Notes under the pieces: generated by a model
The model's database searches: none
What the model was told of the DNA's origin: nothing
Seen by the model: the letters and a program-made list of their open reading frames with translations, nothing else
In this document: in pieces, positions 1 through 6,321 of the stretch
Layout of the letters: every line of letters starts with the position of its first letter
Numbering within the stretch: the first letter of the stretch is position 1
Translations under genes and position numbers: made by a program
Origin: an uncultured Rikenellaceae bacterium
GTDB taxonomy: Bacteria; Bacteroidota; Bacteroidia; Bacteroidales; Rikenellaceae
Direction of reading: 5' to 3'
Assembly: GCA_947074135.1 (NCBI GenBank)
Contig: CAMTOL010000014.1
Location: 1-20,936, forward strand
DNA: 20,936 nt

Positions 1-146
1 GGGGGATTATAATCCAGTTATGATGGGAATGTGAGGGAGTTATGTGAGGGCAAGGCGTGATAAACGCCATATAACGGTTAGATATATAGTCGATAGAAGT
101 AAAGAGTTTACACGGGCACCAAGACGTAGAAAGTGATCACAAAAAA

Positions 147-1157
147 ATGAAAAGACTACTACTTATATACACTGGTGGTACAATTGGAATGAAAGCCAAT
201 GCCGCAACAGGTGCGCTGCACCCAGTCGATTTCTCTGAAATTGAACGAGAAGTTCCAGAACTCAAAAAGTTTAATGTGGCTCTTGATACCATTACATTTG
301 ACCCAGTTATTGACTCAAGCAATATTGAGCCTTTGCAATGGGCAGAGCTAGGTTCAATAATTGAGAATAATTATGATGCGTATGACGGTTTTGTAGTGCT
401 TCACGGAACCGATACGATGAGTTACACTGCGTCGGCACTCAGTTTTATGATTTCGGGTCTTCAGAAACCTATTGTTTTTACGGGTTCTCAGCTACCTATT
501 GGTGTGTTGCGAACCGATGGGCGAGAAAATCTAATATCTTCCATTGAGGTTGCAGCTGCTGGTGTGGTAAATGAGGTGACTATATTTTTTCAGAATATGT
601 TACTTCGTGCAAATCGAACTACGAAGTACAATTCTGAGTATTTTAATGCTTTTCGCTCAGATAATTATCCTCCACTTGCAGTGGCTGGAATAAATATCGA
701 CTACAATTTAAATAATATTCTTCGACCAAATAAGATGTCGAGATTTGAGGTTGCAAAAGAATTTTCGACTGATGTTGCTTCGCTCAAGATTTTTCCTGGA
801 CTTTCGCCTAAGTTTGTCGAAGCGGTACTCTCAATTGAGGGGTTGCGTGGAGTTGTGCTCGAAACCTTTGGTGCAGGCAACGCTCCGACTCAGAAGTGGT
901 TTGTCGATGCGCTTCGGGGTGCAATTGAACGTGGAGTTGTAGTTCTCAATGTTACGCAGTGTGCTGCAGGAAGTGTCGATATGTCGCTTTATGAAACAGG
1001 TCGAGAACTGTTGGATATCGGAGTTGTGAGTGGCGGTGATATAACTTTTGAGTCGGCAATTACCAAGATGATGCATCTTGCAGCTCAGAAAGATATCAAC
1101 TATGACAGACTAAAAGAGAGGATAAAACAGCCTATAAGAGGAGAAATTACTGTGTAG
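147..1157 (+). CDS. ansA: Type I (cytoplasmic) L-asparaginase
   Basis: Hydrolyses L-asparagine to aspartate and ammonia. The 336-residue length and lack of a signal peptide fit the cytoplasmic type I (AnsA) branch. The family signatures are both present: TGGTIG at residues 9-14, containing the nucleophile T12, and HGTDTM at 86-91, containing T88 and D89. K160, in the RTTKYN stretch, completes the T-D-K catalytic set. C272, in TQCAAG, aligns with the region that contributes to the allosteric asparagine site in E. coli AnsA; allostery here is inference. The ATG at 147 follows an A-rich leader and no better start lies upstream. The gene stands alone: a terminator-like hairpin follows at 1227-1268, and I see no clear promoter in the short upstream sequence available. 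A glutaminase side activity is possible but cannot be judged from sequence. Confidence 0.95.
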   Translation: MKRLLLIYTGGTIGMKANAATGALHPVDFSEIEREVPELKKFNVALDTITFDPVIDSSNIEPLQWAELGSIIENNYDAYDGFVVLHGTDTMSYTASALSFMISGLQKPIVFTGSQLPIGVLRTDGRENLISSIEVAAAGVVNEVTIFFQNMLLRANRTTKYNSEYFNAFRSDNYPPLAVAGINIDYNLNNILRPNKMSRFEVAKEFSTDVASLKIFPGLSPKFVEAVLSIEGLRGVVLETFGAGNAPTQKWFVDALRGAIERGVVVLNVTQCAAGSVDMSLYETGRELLDIGVVSGGDITFESAITKMMHLAAQKDINYDRLKERIKQPIRGEITV

Positions 1158-1163
1158 TATTTT

Positions 1164-1180
1164 GTTTTTTTCAAAAAAAC
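1164..1180. repeat. 17-base near-palindrome just after ansA
   Basis: GTTTTTTT-C-AAAAAAAC is a perfect inverted repeat with a one-base centre, starting six bases after the ansA stop codon. As RNA the loop is too tight for a full stem and the pairs are nearly all A-U. It may be a weak termination aid or simply paired homopolymer runs. Confidence 0.5.
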
Positions 1181-1183
1181 GTT

Positions 1184-1205
1184 TACCTTTAACCATTGAA
1201 AGGTA
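1184..1205. repeat. Inverted repeat TACCTTT / AAAGGTA
   Basis: Seven-base perfect arms at 1184-1190 and 1199-1205 enclose an eight-base loop. No U-tract follows on the plus strand. On the minus strand a run of T would follow, but no minus-strand gene ends here. Function unknown. Confidence 0.5.
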
Positions 1206-1226
1206 ATCAAGAAATACCCCTTAGGG

Positions 1227-1268
1227 TGTACACTGCTGCTCTGTTGAGTTGCGTAGTGTGCAGTTTTT
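1227..1268 (+). terminator. Intrinsic terminator of ansA
   Basis: A ten-base-pair stem (TGTACACTGC at 1227-1236 against GTAGTGTGCA at 1253-1262, with two G-U pairs) is followed by GTTTTT. Stem plus T-tract is the standard factor-independent terminator form. It lies 70 bases after ansA and separates it from the exbB operon. Confidence 0.65.
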
Positions 1269-1524
1269 GTGTAAGATAACAATGATGTTTATCTTTCTTT
1301 AAGGGTATATTGAGAAGCTGTTTAATTTGAAATAATAGAAAGTTAGGTAACATGCTTATAAAAAGAGTATAAAACTAAAGTGTTGTATATCGAAGTCAAT
1401 ATGAATTAGTTTTAAGTTGCTGTAATTTAAATTCTTATTAGTTCTATATTTTGCTTAAAACTTGACGTTATAAAATTGTCATCAAAAAATTAACTAAAAA
1501 TTATAATAACCAAAAACAAAAAAA

Positions 1525-2289
1525 ATGAAAAAAATTTTCGCAATCATCTCAATGGTAGCTCTTCTGAGCGTTACCACAGTGAATGTTTATGCTCAAGAAG
1601 CACCAGCTGCTGCAACAGAGCAAACTGTTACTGACTCTTCAGAGGGTCTTGATGGAGAGCCAATGCACCAAGTTCTTAAACAAAAATTTATGGAAGGTGG
1701 CGTGATGTGGATGTCACCACTTTTGTTGTGTTTGATTCTAGGTCTTGCTATCATTATCGAGCGCGTAATTTATTTGAACCTTGCAACAGTTAACACTAAA
1801 AAGTTGTTGAAAAAAGTTGAAGATGCACTTGCTTCAGGTGGTATCGAGGCTGCAAAAGACGTATGTCGTAACACTCGTGGTCCAGTTGCTTCTATCTTCT
1901 ACCAAGGTCTTGACCGTTCAGGCGAAGGTATCGAAGTAGTTGAGAAATCAGTTACTGCTTACGGTTCAGTTCAAGCTGGTCAACTAGAAAGTGGTCTTAG
2001 CTGGGTATCTCTTTTCATCGCTCTTGCTCCAATGCTTGGTTTCATGGGTACTGTAGTAGGTATGATCGGTGCATTCGACGCTATCGAAGCTGCTGGTGAC
2101 ATCGCTCCATCGTTGGTAGCTGGTGGTATCAAAGTAGCTCTTTTGACAACTGTAGGTGGTCTTATCGTGGCAGTTATCCTTCAGTTGTTCTATAACTATT
2201 TGGTTTCAAAAATCGATAGCATCGTTATCACAATGGAAGATGCTTCTATCTCACTTATCGATGTTTTGACTAAATACCTTAAAAAATAG
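1525..2289 (+). CDS. exbB: ExbB/TolQ/MotA-family proton channel protein
   Basis: The inner-membrane channel subunit that pairs with ExbD to convert the proton motive force into work on TonB-type or Tol-type partners. The 254 residues begin with an apparent signal sequence or extra helix ending near VYA-Q24, then an acidic, Ala-rich linker. Three family helices follow at about 61-83, 159-185 and 199-226. The conserved core LGFMGTVVGMI is at 171-181 and ALLTTVGGL at 205-213; these carry the small and Thr residues that line the channel in ExbB and TolQ. The amino-terminal extension is longer than in E. coli ExbB. The start follows a strongly A-rich leader. First gene of a four-gene operon; 12 bases separate it from the next gene. 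Its TolQ-like versus ExbB-like role cannot be decided from sequence. Confidence 0.92.
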   Translation: MKKIFAIISMVALLSVTTVNVYAQEAPAAATEQTVTDSSEGLDGEPMHQVLKQKFMEGGVMWMSPLLLCLILGLAIIIERVIYLNLATVNTKKLLKKVEDALASGGIEAAKDVCRNTRGPVASIFYQGLDRSGEGIEVVEKSVTAYGSVQAGQLESGLSWVSLFIALAPMLGFMGTVVGMIGAFDAIEAAGDIAPSLVAGGIKVALLTTVGGLIVAVILQLFYNYLVSKIDSIVITMEDASISLIDVLTKYLKK

Positions 2290-2301
2290 TTTTTTGAAAC
2301 G

Positions 2302-2736
2302 ATGAAATTTATTCCTTATTTAAAATATGTATTGCTTATCCTCTGCATTATTGCTTTTGTAGCGGGTGTAGCATCGTGGGATAGCACACCAGGCAATGAT
2401 CGTGTGGTAACAGGAGGTCTTGAGTTCTTGTTCTTCATTTCGGCAGCCCTTGTGATTCTCACAATTTGTTCGGCAGTTTTGATGCCACTTATCGGTGTCT
2501 TTCAAAACCCTAAAACAGCAAAACGTTCACTTTTTGGACTTGTGCTTGTAGTTATTATGTTTGTTGTAGCTTATGCTATGTCAAGCGATGAACCAATTAC
2601 CCTTGCTAACGGTACAGTACTTGACAATGTCGCTGATTTGCGCTTTGCTGATACTGCACTTTACGCAATGTACATCTCATTTGCTGGTGTACTTGTAAGT
2701 ATTGTAGGTAGTGAACTTTACAAAATTTTCAAATAG
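2302..2736 (+). CDS. Unassigned four-helix membrane protein in the exbBD operon
   Basis: I do not recognise a characterised family. The 144 residues contain four hydrophobic segments at about 7-27, 40-64, 76-96 and 118-140, with short loops and a Lys at the very end (KIFK). There is no signal-peptide cleavage motif and no obvious catalytic motif. A polar stretch between helices 1 and 2 (WDSTPGNDR, 26-34) and another between helices 3 and 4 (SSDEPITLANGT, 94-105) probably face the periplasm if the amino terminus is cytoplasmic. It sits 12 bases after exbB and 16 bases before the first exbD, so it is almost certainly co-transcribed and may be an accessory subunit of the motor. That role is inference from position only. 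Confidence 0.85.
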   Translation: MKFIPYLKYVLLILCIIAFVAGVASWDSTPGNDRVVTGGLEFLFFISAALVILTICSAVLMPLIGVFQNPKTAKRSLFGLVLVVIMFVVAYAMSSDEPITLANGTVLDNVADLRFADTALYAMYISFAGVLVSIVGSELYKIFK

Positions 2737-2752
2737 AACCTGATTATTAAAA

Positions 2753-3328
2753 ATGGCAAGAAAAACTCCAGATATTAATGCTGGTTCTATGGCGGATATC
2801 GCGTTTTTGCTCCTTATCTTCTTCCTCGTAACTACTACGATGAACGTTGACTCGGGTATCTCGCGTACTCTTCCTCCACTAGTCGATAATCCCCAAGATG
2901 ACGGGATTAAAGTAAAAGAACGTAACAGTCTCCAAGTTAGAGTCTCGGGGAATGATATGGTTCTTGTAGGTGGACAGAGGGTTGCTCTACGTCAAGTGAA
3001 AGACTTGGCTAAAGAGTTCGCTACGTTTGGACCAGAACAGGAGCACCTGCCTGAAAAAGAGGAAAAAGAGATTCCTCTAATCGGGGTGTTCAATGTTAGT
3101 AAAGGTATTATCTCATTGCAGAACGACCGTTCTACCTCTTACGAAGCTTACCTTGCAGTGCAAAATGAGCTAACTAAGGCATACAATGAGTTACGTAATG
3201 AATTTTCTCACAGATATTTCGGCAAAGACTTCTCTGAACTAAATGCGGATGAGCGTAAAGCTGTTTTGACAGCTGTACCTACTCGTATTTCAGAGGCAGA
3301 ACCTGTGGATTTAACCGGTAAGAAGTAA
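2753..3328 (+). CDS. exbD: ExbD/TolR-family protein, long form
   Basis: A biopolymer-transport ExbD/TolR protein: one amino-terminal helix plus a periplasmic domain, functioning with ExbB. The hallmark Asp in the transmembrane segment is D15, in MADIAFLLLIFFLV (13-26), equivalent to the proton-carrying Asp of ExbD and TolR. At 191 residues it is longer than the roughly 140 of E. coli ExbD. The extra length is a charged section (GPEQEH through EKEEKE, about 93-106) and a Glu/Lys-rich carboxy-terminal tail. Start ATG has an A-rich leader. It is 16 bases after the four-helix protein and eight bases before a second, shorter exbD. Pairs of non-identical ExbD proteins are common in Bacteroidetes and suggest a heteromeric motor. 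Confidence 0.92.
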   Translation: MARKTPDINAGSMADIAFLLLIFFLVTTTMNVDSGISRTLPPLVDNPQDDGIKVKERNSLQVRVSGNDMVLVGGQRVALRQVKDLAKEFATFGPEQEHLPEKEEKEIPLIGVFNVSKGIISLQNDRSTSYEAYLAVQNELTKAYNELRNEFSHRYFGKDFSELNADERKAVLTAVPTRISEAEPVDLTGKK

Positions 3329-3336
3329 ACAAAAGA

Positions 3337-3807
3337 ATGGCAAAATTTAGAAAAAAATCAAAAGAGACTCCGGCTCTATCGACATCGTCGCTTCCGGATA
3401 TCGTATTTATGCTGCTCTTCTTCTTTATGGTTTCTACAACTATGCGCGAAGTCGAGATGCAGGTAAAGGTTGACCTACCATCTGCGTCTGAAGCAGTTAA
3501 ATTAGAGAAAAAATCGTTGGTTTCTTACATCTATGTAGGACCTCCAACTACTCAAAATAGAGCTAAGTATGGTGATGCACCACGTATCCAACTTAACGAT
3601 AGTTTTGCTCAACTTGGTCTGATTGGCGAGTTTGTGGCGTCTGAACGCGAAAAACTTGACGAACGTGACCGTCCTTCAATGACTATAAGTCTTAAGGCAG
3701 ATAGTAAAACTAAAATGGGTATCATCACTGATGTTAAACAGGCTCTTCGTCGTGCTAATGCGCTTAACTTGAGTTATGCTGCAAAACGCCCAGGCGGAGC
3801 TGAGTAG
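3337..3807 (+). CDS. exbD: ExbD/TolR-family protein, short form
   Basis: Second ExbD/TolR homologue of the operon, 156 residues. The basic amino terminus (AKFRKKSK) is followed by a single helix with the conserved Asp at D21, in LPDIVFMLLFFFMV (19-32), and then a periplasmic domain. The domain ends with the family-typical section ADSKTKMGIITDVKQALRRA (121-140), in which the periplasmic fold packs. It differs clearly in sequence from the upstream copy, so this is not a recent duplication. Last gene of the operon: a strong terminator follows at 3845-3882, so no tonB or tolAB-like partner is co-transcribed here. Confidence 0.92.
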   Translation: MAKFRKKSKETPALSTSSLPDIVFMLLFFFMVSTTMREVEMQVKVDLPSASEAVKLEKKSLVSYIYVGPPTTQNRAKYGDAPRIQLNDSFAQLGLIGEFVASEREKLDERDRPSMTISLKADSKTKMGIITDVKQALRRANALNLSYAAKRPGGAE

Positions 3808-3844
3808 TTTGTTAAGTCGTTAGACTTTAGTTCGAACTTCTAAT

Positions 3845-3882
3845 GGTAGCCCTTCGAGATTCTCGGAGGGCTACCTTTTTTT
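3845..3882 (+). terminator. Strong intrinsic terminator of the exbBD operon
   Basis: Arms at 3845-3858 and 3862-3875 form a 14-base-pair, GC-rich stem with one G-U pair and a three-base loop, followed by seven T residues. It starts 38 bases after the last exbD. Confidence 0.93.
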
Positions 3883-3917
3883 GTGGCTCTCTCTCCTGTT
3901 TTCTTAACCATTGTTCT

Positions 3918-3958
3918 AAAAAAAAAAGGTTGTGCCATAGCTGGCGCAACCCTTTTTT
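3918..3958 (-). terminator. Terminator of fabG, usable in both directions
   Basis: Arms GGTTGTGCC (3928-3936) and GGCGCAACC (3943-3951) pair over nine bases with one G-U pair. On the minus strand the stem is followed by ten T residues (A-run 3918-3927), terminating fabG. On the plus strand it is followed by six T residues, so it could also back up the exbBD terminator. It sits between the two convergent operons. Confidence 0.88.
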
Positions 3959-3990
3959 AAGTATTTTGGTTTTATGATATAGGTTCTCTA

Positions 3991-4737
3991 TTATGTATTC
4001 ATACCTCCGCAGCAGTTAACAACTTGACCGCTAACATAAGATGATAAATCGCTTCCCAAGAAGATACACACGTTAGCAACATCTTCAGGAGTACCGCCGC
4101 GACGTAGTGAAATCTTTGCAGCCCAATCATTGCGAACCTCTTCTGGTAGTTGGTGAGTCATCTCAGTAATAATAAAGCCTGGAGCAATTGCATTGCAACG
4201 AATACCGCGACTACCTAGCTCTTGAGCAACAGATTTTGTGAAACCAATCATACCAGCTTTCGACGCTGAGTAGTTAGCCTGACCTGCATTGCCTGAAACA
4301 CCTACAACTGAGCTCATATTGATAATTGAACCCGATTTCTGTTTCATCATAATTGGAGTTACAGCCTTTGTAAGGTTGAATGCAGATTTAAGGTTAACGT
4401 TGATAACCAAATCCCATTGCTCCTCGGTCATACGCATAAGCAGACCGTCACGAGTAATACCTGCATTGTTTACTAAAATATCGATGTGACCAAACTCTTT
4501 GTGAATCTCGGCAACAACCTCCGCAGCAGCTTTGAAATCAGCAGCATTTGAACTGTAACCTTTAATCTTAGTTCCATAAGCAGAAAGCTCATCTTGGGTG
4601 GCAGCAATAGCCTCGGCTGGAGCCATATCTGTAAATGCAACATCTGCACCTGCTTTGGCATACTCGGTAGCAATGGCCTTGCCAATACCACGTGCAGCAC
4701 CTGTAATAAGTGCCACTTTTCCTTCAAGTAATTTCAT
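3991..4737 (-). CDS. fabG: 3-oxoacyl-ACP reductase (SDR family)
   Basis: A classical short-chain dehydrogenase/reductase of 248 residues, best read as FabG, which reduces beta-ketoacyl-ACP in fatty-acid elongation. Visible motifs: TGAARGIG cofactor loop at 13-20, NNAG at 90-93, N115, and the catalytic S143, Y156 and K160 (YSASK 156-160). PG at 186-187 is also typical. The residue at the end of strand beta-2 is D37 (FTDMAP), which in SDR enzymes usually signals NAD(H) rather than NADPH; E. coli FabG has no acid there. The carboxy terminus ends NCCGGMNT. The gene is single, with its own promoter and terminator, and divergent from glyA. No acpP or fabF neighbour is present, so a different SDR substrate cannot be excluded. 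Confidence 0.87.
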   Translation of the reverse strand: MKLLEGKVALITGAARGIGKAIATEYAKAGADVAFTDMAPAEAIAATQDELSAYGTKIKGYSSNAADFKAAAEVVAEIHKEFGHIDILVNNAGITRDGLLMRMTEEQWDLVINVNLKSAFNLTKAVTPIMMKQKSGSIINMSSVVGVSGNAGQANYSASKAGMIGFTKSVAQELGSRGIRCNAIAPGFIITEMTHQLPEEVRNDWAAKISLRRGGTPEDVANVCIFLGSDLSSYVSGQVVNCCGGMNT

Positions 4738-4788
4738 TAGTTTGAAATGTATAATTTAATGATAGTTATTTGTTGACTATAATAGTGA

Positions 4789-4819
4789 CAAAGGTAGTAA
4801 AAAAATGATAATGAAAAAA
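4789..4819 (-). promoter_or_regulatory. fabG promoter (Bacteroidetes type)
   Basis: On the minus strand the -7 element reads TACCTTTG, an exact match to TAnnTTTG, at 4789-4796. At the expected upstream distance the sequence is T-rich (TTTT, three of four matches to TTTG). It would start transcription about 45 bases before the fabG ATG. Confidence 0.65.
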
Positions 4820-4826
4820 GTATATC

Positions 4827-4834
4827 TAAGTTTG
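4827..4834 (+). promoter_or_regulatory. Candidate glyA promoter -7 element
   Basis: TAAGTTTG matches TAnnTTTG exactly on the plus strand, 163 bases before the glyA ATG. There is no TTTG at the expected -33 position. A second candidate, TATGTTTA at 4907-4914, has one mismatch and lies closer. The glyA promoter is probably one of these, but I cannot decide which. Confidence 0.35.
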
Positions 4835-4936
4835 GATATTTAATCTACAATTCATATCTTTACTTTCTTATCTAATTATTTTAATAATAATAACTGTCAA
4901 ATATGCTATGTTTATTAAAATAATTTAATAAGTGGC

Positions 4937-4959
4937 GGTTTTGATGGGATACCAAAACC
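4937..4959. repeat. Inverted repeat GGTTTTG / CAAAACC before glyA
   Basis: Seven-base perfect arms at 4937-4943 and 4953-4959 enclose nine bases, 38 bases upstream of the glyA start. This could be a leader hairpin or an operator. No known riboswitch shape is visible around it. Confidence 0.5.
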
Positions 4960-4996
4960 ATTGTTGCGAATATACAAATTAAAACAAGATAAAACT

Positions 4997-6274
4997 ATGA
5001 AAGATTTACAAATTGCACAGCTTATTGCTGAAGAGAAAAACCGTCAAACTCACGGATTGGAGTTGATTGCTTCTGAAAACTATGTTAGTCCAGATGTAAT
5101 GGAGGCTCAAGGCTCTGTACTTACTAACAAATATGCAGAAGGTTATCCTAATGCACGCTACTATGGTGGATGTCAAGTAGTTGATAAGGTAGAGCAGTTG
5201 GCTATCGATCGTTTATGCGAAATTTACGGTGCTGAATTTGCAAATGTACAGCCTCACTCAGGTGCGAGTGCTAACTTGGCAGTTTTCTTGACTTGTATGA
5301 AACCTGGCGATACTTTCCTAGGTCTTGACCTAGCTCACGGTGGTCACTTGACTCACGGTTCGCCTGTGAACTTCTCGGGATTCCTATATAAACCAGTTGG
5401 TTATCAAGTAGATGAAGCTACTGGTGCGATTAACTATGACAAAATGGAGGCACTTGCCTTAGAACACAAACCAAAAATGATTATCGGTGGTGCATCTGCA
5501 TACTCTCGTGAGTGGGATTACAAACGTATGCGTGAGATTGCAGATAAAGTTGGTGCAATTCTTTGGATCGATATGGCGCATACGGCAGGTATTATTGCAG
5601 CAGGTTTGTTGGAGAATCCAGTTAAATATGCTCACGTTGTGACTTCGACTACTCACAAAACTTTGCGTGGACCTCGTGGTGGCGTTATCATTGTGGGTAA
5701 AGATTTTGACAACCCTTGGGGCGTAACTACTCCTAAAGGCGAAATCAAGAAATTCTCTGCGATGATTAACTCTGCTGTTTTCCCAGGAGCTCAAGGTGGT
5801 CCATTGGAACACGTTATTGCGGCTAAAGCTGTTGCGTTTGGCGAGGCTCTCAAACCTGAGTATAAAGAGTACCAAATGCAGGTTCTTAAAAATGCTCAAG
5901 CTATGGCTAAAGCGTTTATCACTAAAGGCTATAAAGTCATCTCTGACGGTACTGACAACCACTTGATGTTGATTGACCTTCGTTCGAAATTCCCTGAACT
6001 AAGTGGTAAAAAAGCTGAAAATGCTTTGGTTGCAGCAGATATTACACTCAATAAAAATATGGTTCCTTTCGATAGTCGTTCACCATTCCTAACTTCTGGT
6101 ATTCGTGTGGGTACTCCAGCTATCACTTCTCGTGGACTTAAAGAGAGTGAAATGGCGTGGGTGGTTGAGATGATTGATAAAGTGCTTAACGCTCCTGAAG
6201 ATGCAGAAGTACTAGCGGCTGTAAAAGCTGAGGTTCAAGCCAAAATGGAGAAATTCCCTCTATTTGCTTGGTAG
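4997..6274 (+). CDS. glyA: Serine hydroxymethyltransferase
   Basis: PLP enzyme that interconverts serine and glycine and charges tetrahydrofolate with a one-carbon unit, in the cytoplasm. With the ATG at 4997 it has 425 residues, normal for the family. An upstream in-frame TTG at 4961 would add 12 unconserved residues and is less likely. Visible landmarks: ELIASEN (22-28), [15 protein letters not shown] (44-58), HSGASANLA (87-95), DMAH (192-195) with D192 and H195 contacting PLP, and [14 protein letters not shown] (216-229) with K221 as the Schiff-base Lys. Codon use looks strongly biased, as expected of a highly expressed gene. A lipoprotein hexosaminidase gene follows after 47 bases with no terminator between, so the two may be co-transcribed despite unrelated roles. 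Confidence 0.97.
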   Translation: MKDLQIAQLIAEEKNRQTHGLELIASENYVSPDVMEAQGSVLTNKYAEGYPNARYYGGCQVVDKVEQLAIDRLCEIYGAEFANVQPHSGASANLAVFLTCMKPGDTFLGLDLAHGGHLTHGSPVNFSGFLYKPVGYQVDEATGAINYDKMEALALEHKPKMIIGGASAYSREWDYKRMREIADKVGAILWIDMAHTAGIIAAGLLENPVKYAHVVTSTTHKTLRGPRGGVIIVGKDFDNPWGVTTPKGEIKKFSAMINSAVFPGAQGGPLEHVIAAKAVAFGEALKPEYKEYQMQVLKNAQAMAKAFITKGYKVISDGTDNHLMLIDLRSKFPELSGKKAENALVAADITLNKNMVPFDSRSPFLTSGIRVGTPAITSRGLKESEMAWVVEMIDKVLNAPEDAEVLAAVKAEVQAKMEKFPLFAW

Positions 6275-6321
6275 ATTCAAAAGTAATCCTAAATAAACCT
6301 ACTACCCTATATTTTATAGAG

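Larger units (their letters stand above)
1158..1524. other. 367-base intergenic region between ansA and exbB
   Basis: No coding sequence is supported. The first third holds three inverted repeats (1164-1180, 1184-1205, 1227-1268), of which the last looks like an intrinsic terminator for ansA. The rest is very AT-rich and probably carries the exbB promoter. Two weak candidates resemble the Bacteroidetes -7 element TAnnTTTG: TTAATTTG at 1322-1329 has one mismatch, and TATATTTTG at 1445-1453 has the half-sites one base too far apart. Neither has a matching TTTG about 20 bases upstream, so neither is called. The last 30 bases before exbB are A-rich, the usual translation-start context in this phylum. 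Confidence 0.6.

Noticed and set aside
4961..4996. TTG start that would extend glyA by 12 residues
   Set aside because: The extension ([11 protein letters not shown]) is not part of the family, and the ATG at 4997 follows an A-rich leader and gives the usual length.
4738..4996. Possible glycine or other riboswitch before glyA
   Set aside because: The region is very AT-rich and has only one seven-base inverted repeat; no tandem aptamer-like pattern is visible.
5459..5962. 167-codon open frame on the strand opposite glyA
   Set aside because: It lies wholly inside a highly conserved glyA and its product is rich in Arg, His, Ser and Cys with no recognisable motif, as expected of a shadow frame.
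6268..6321. Upstream start of the hexosaminidase frame overlapping glyA
   Set aside because: It would bury the lipoprotein signal behind 18 residues; the ATG at 6322 places a normal n-region before the lipobox.
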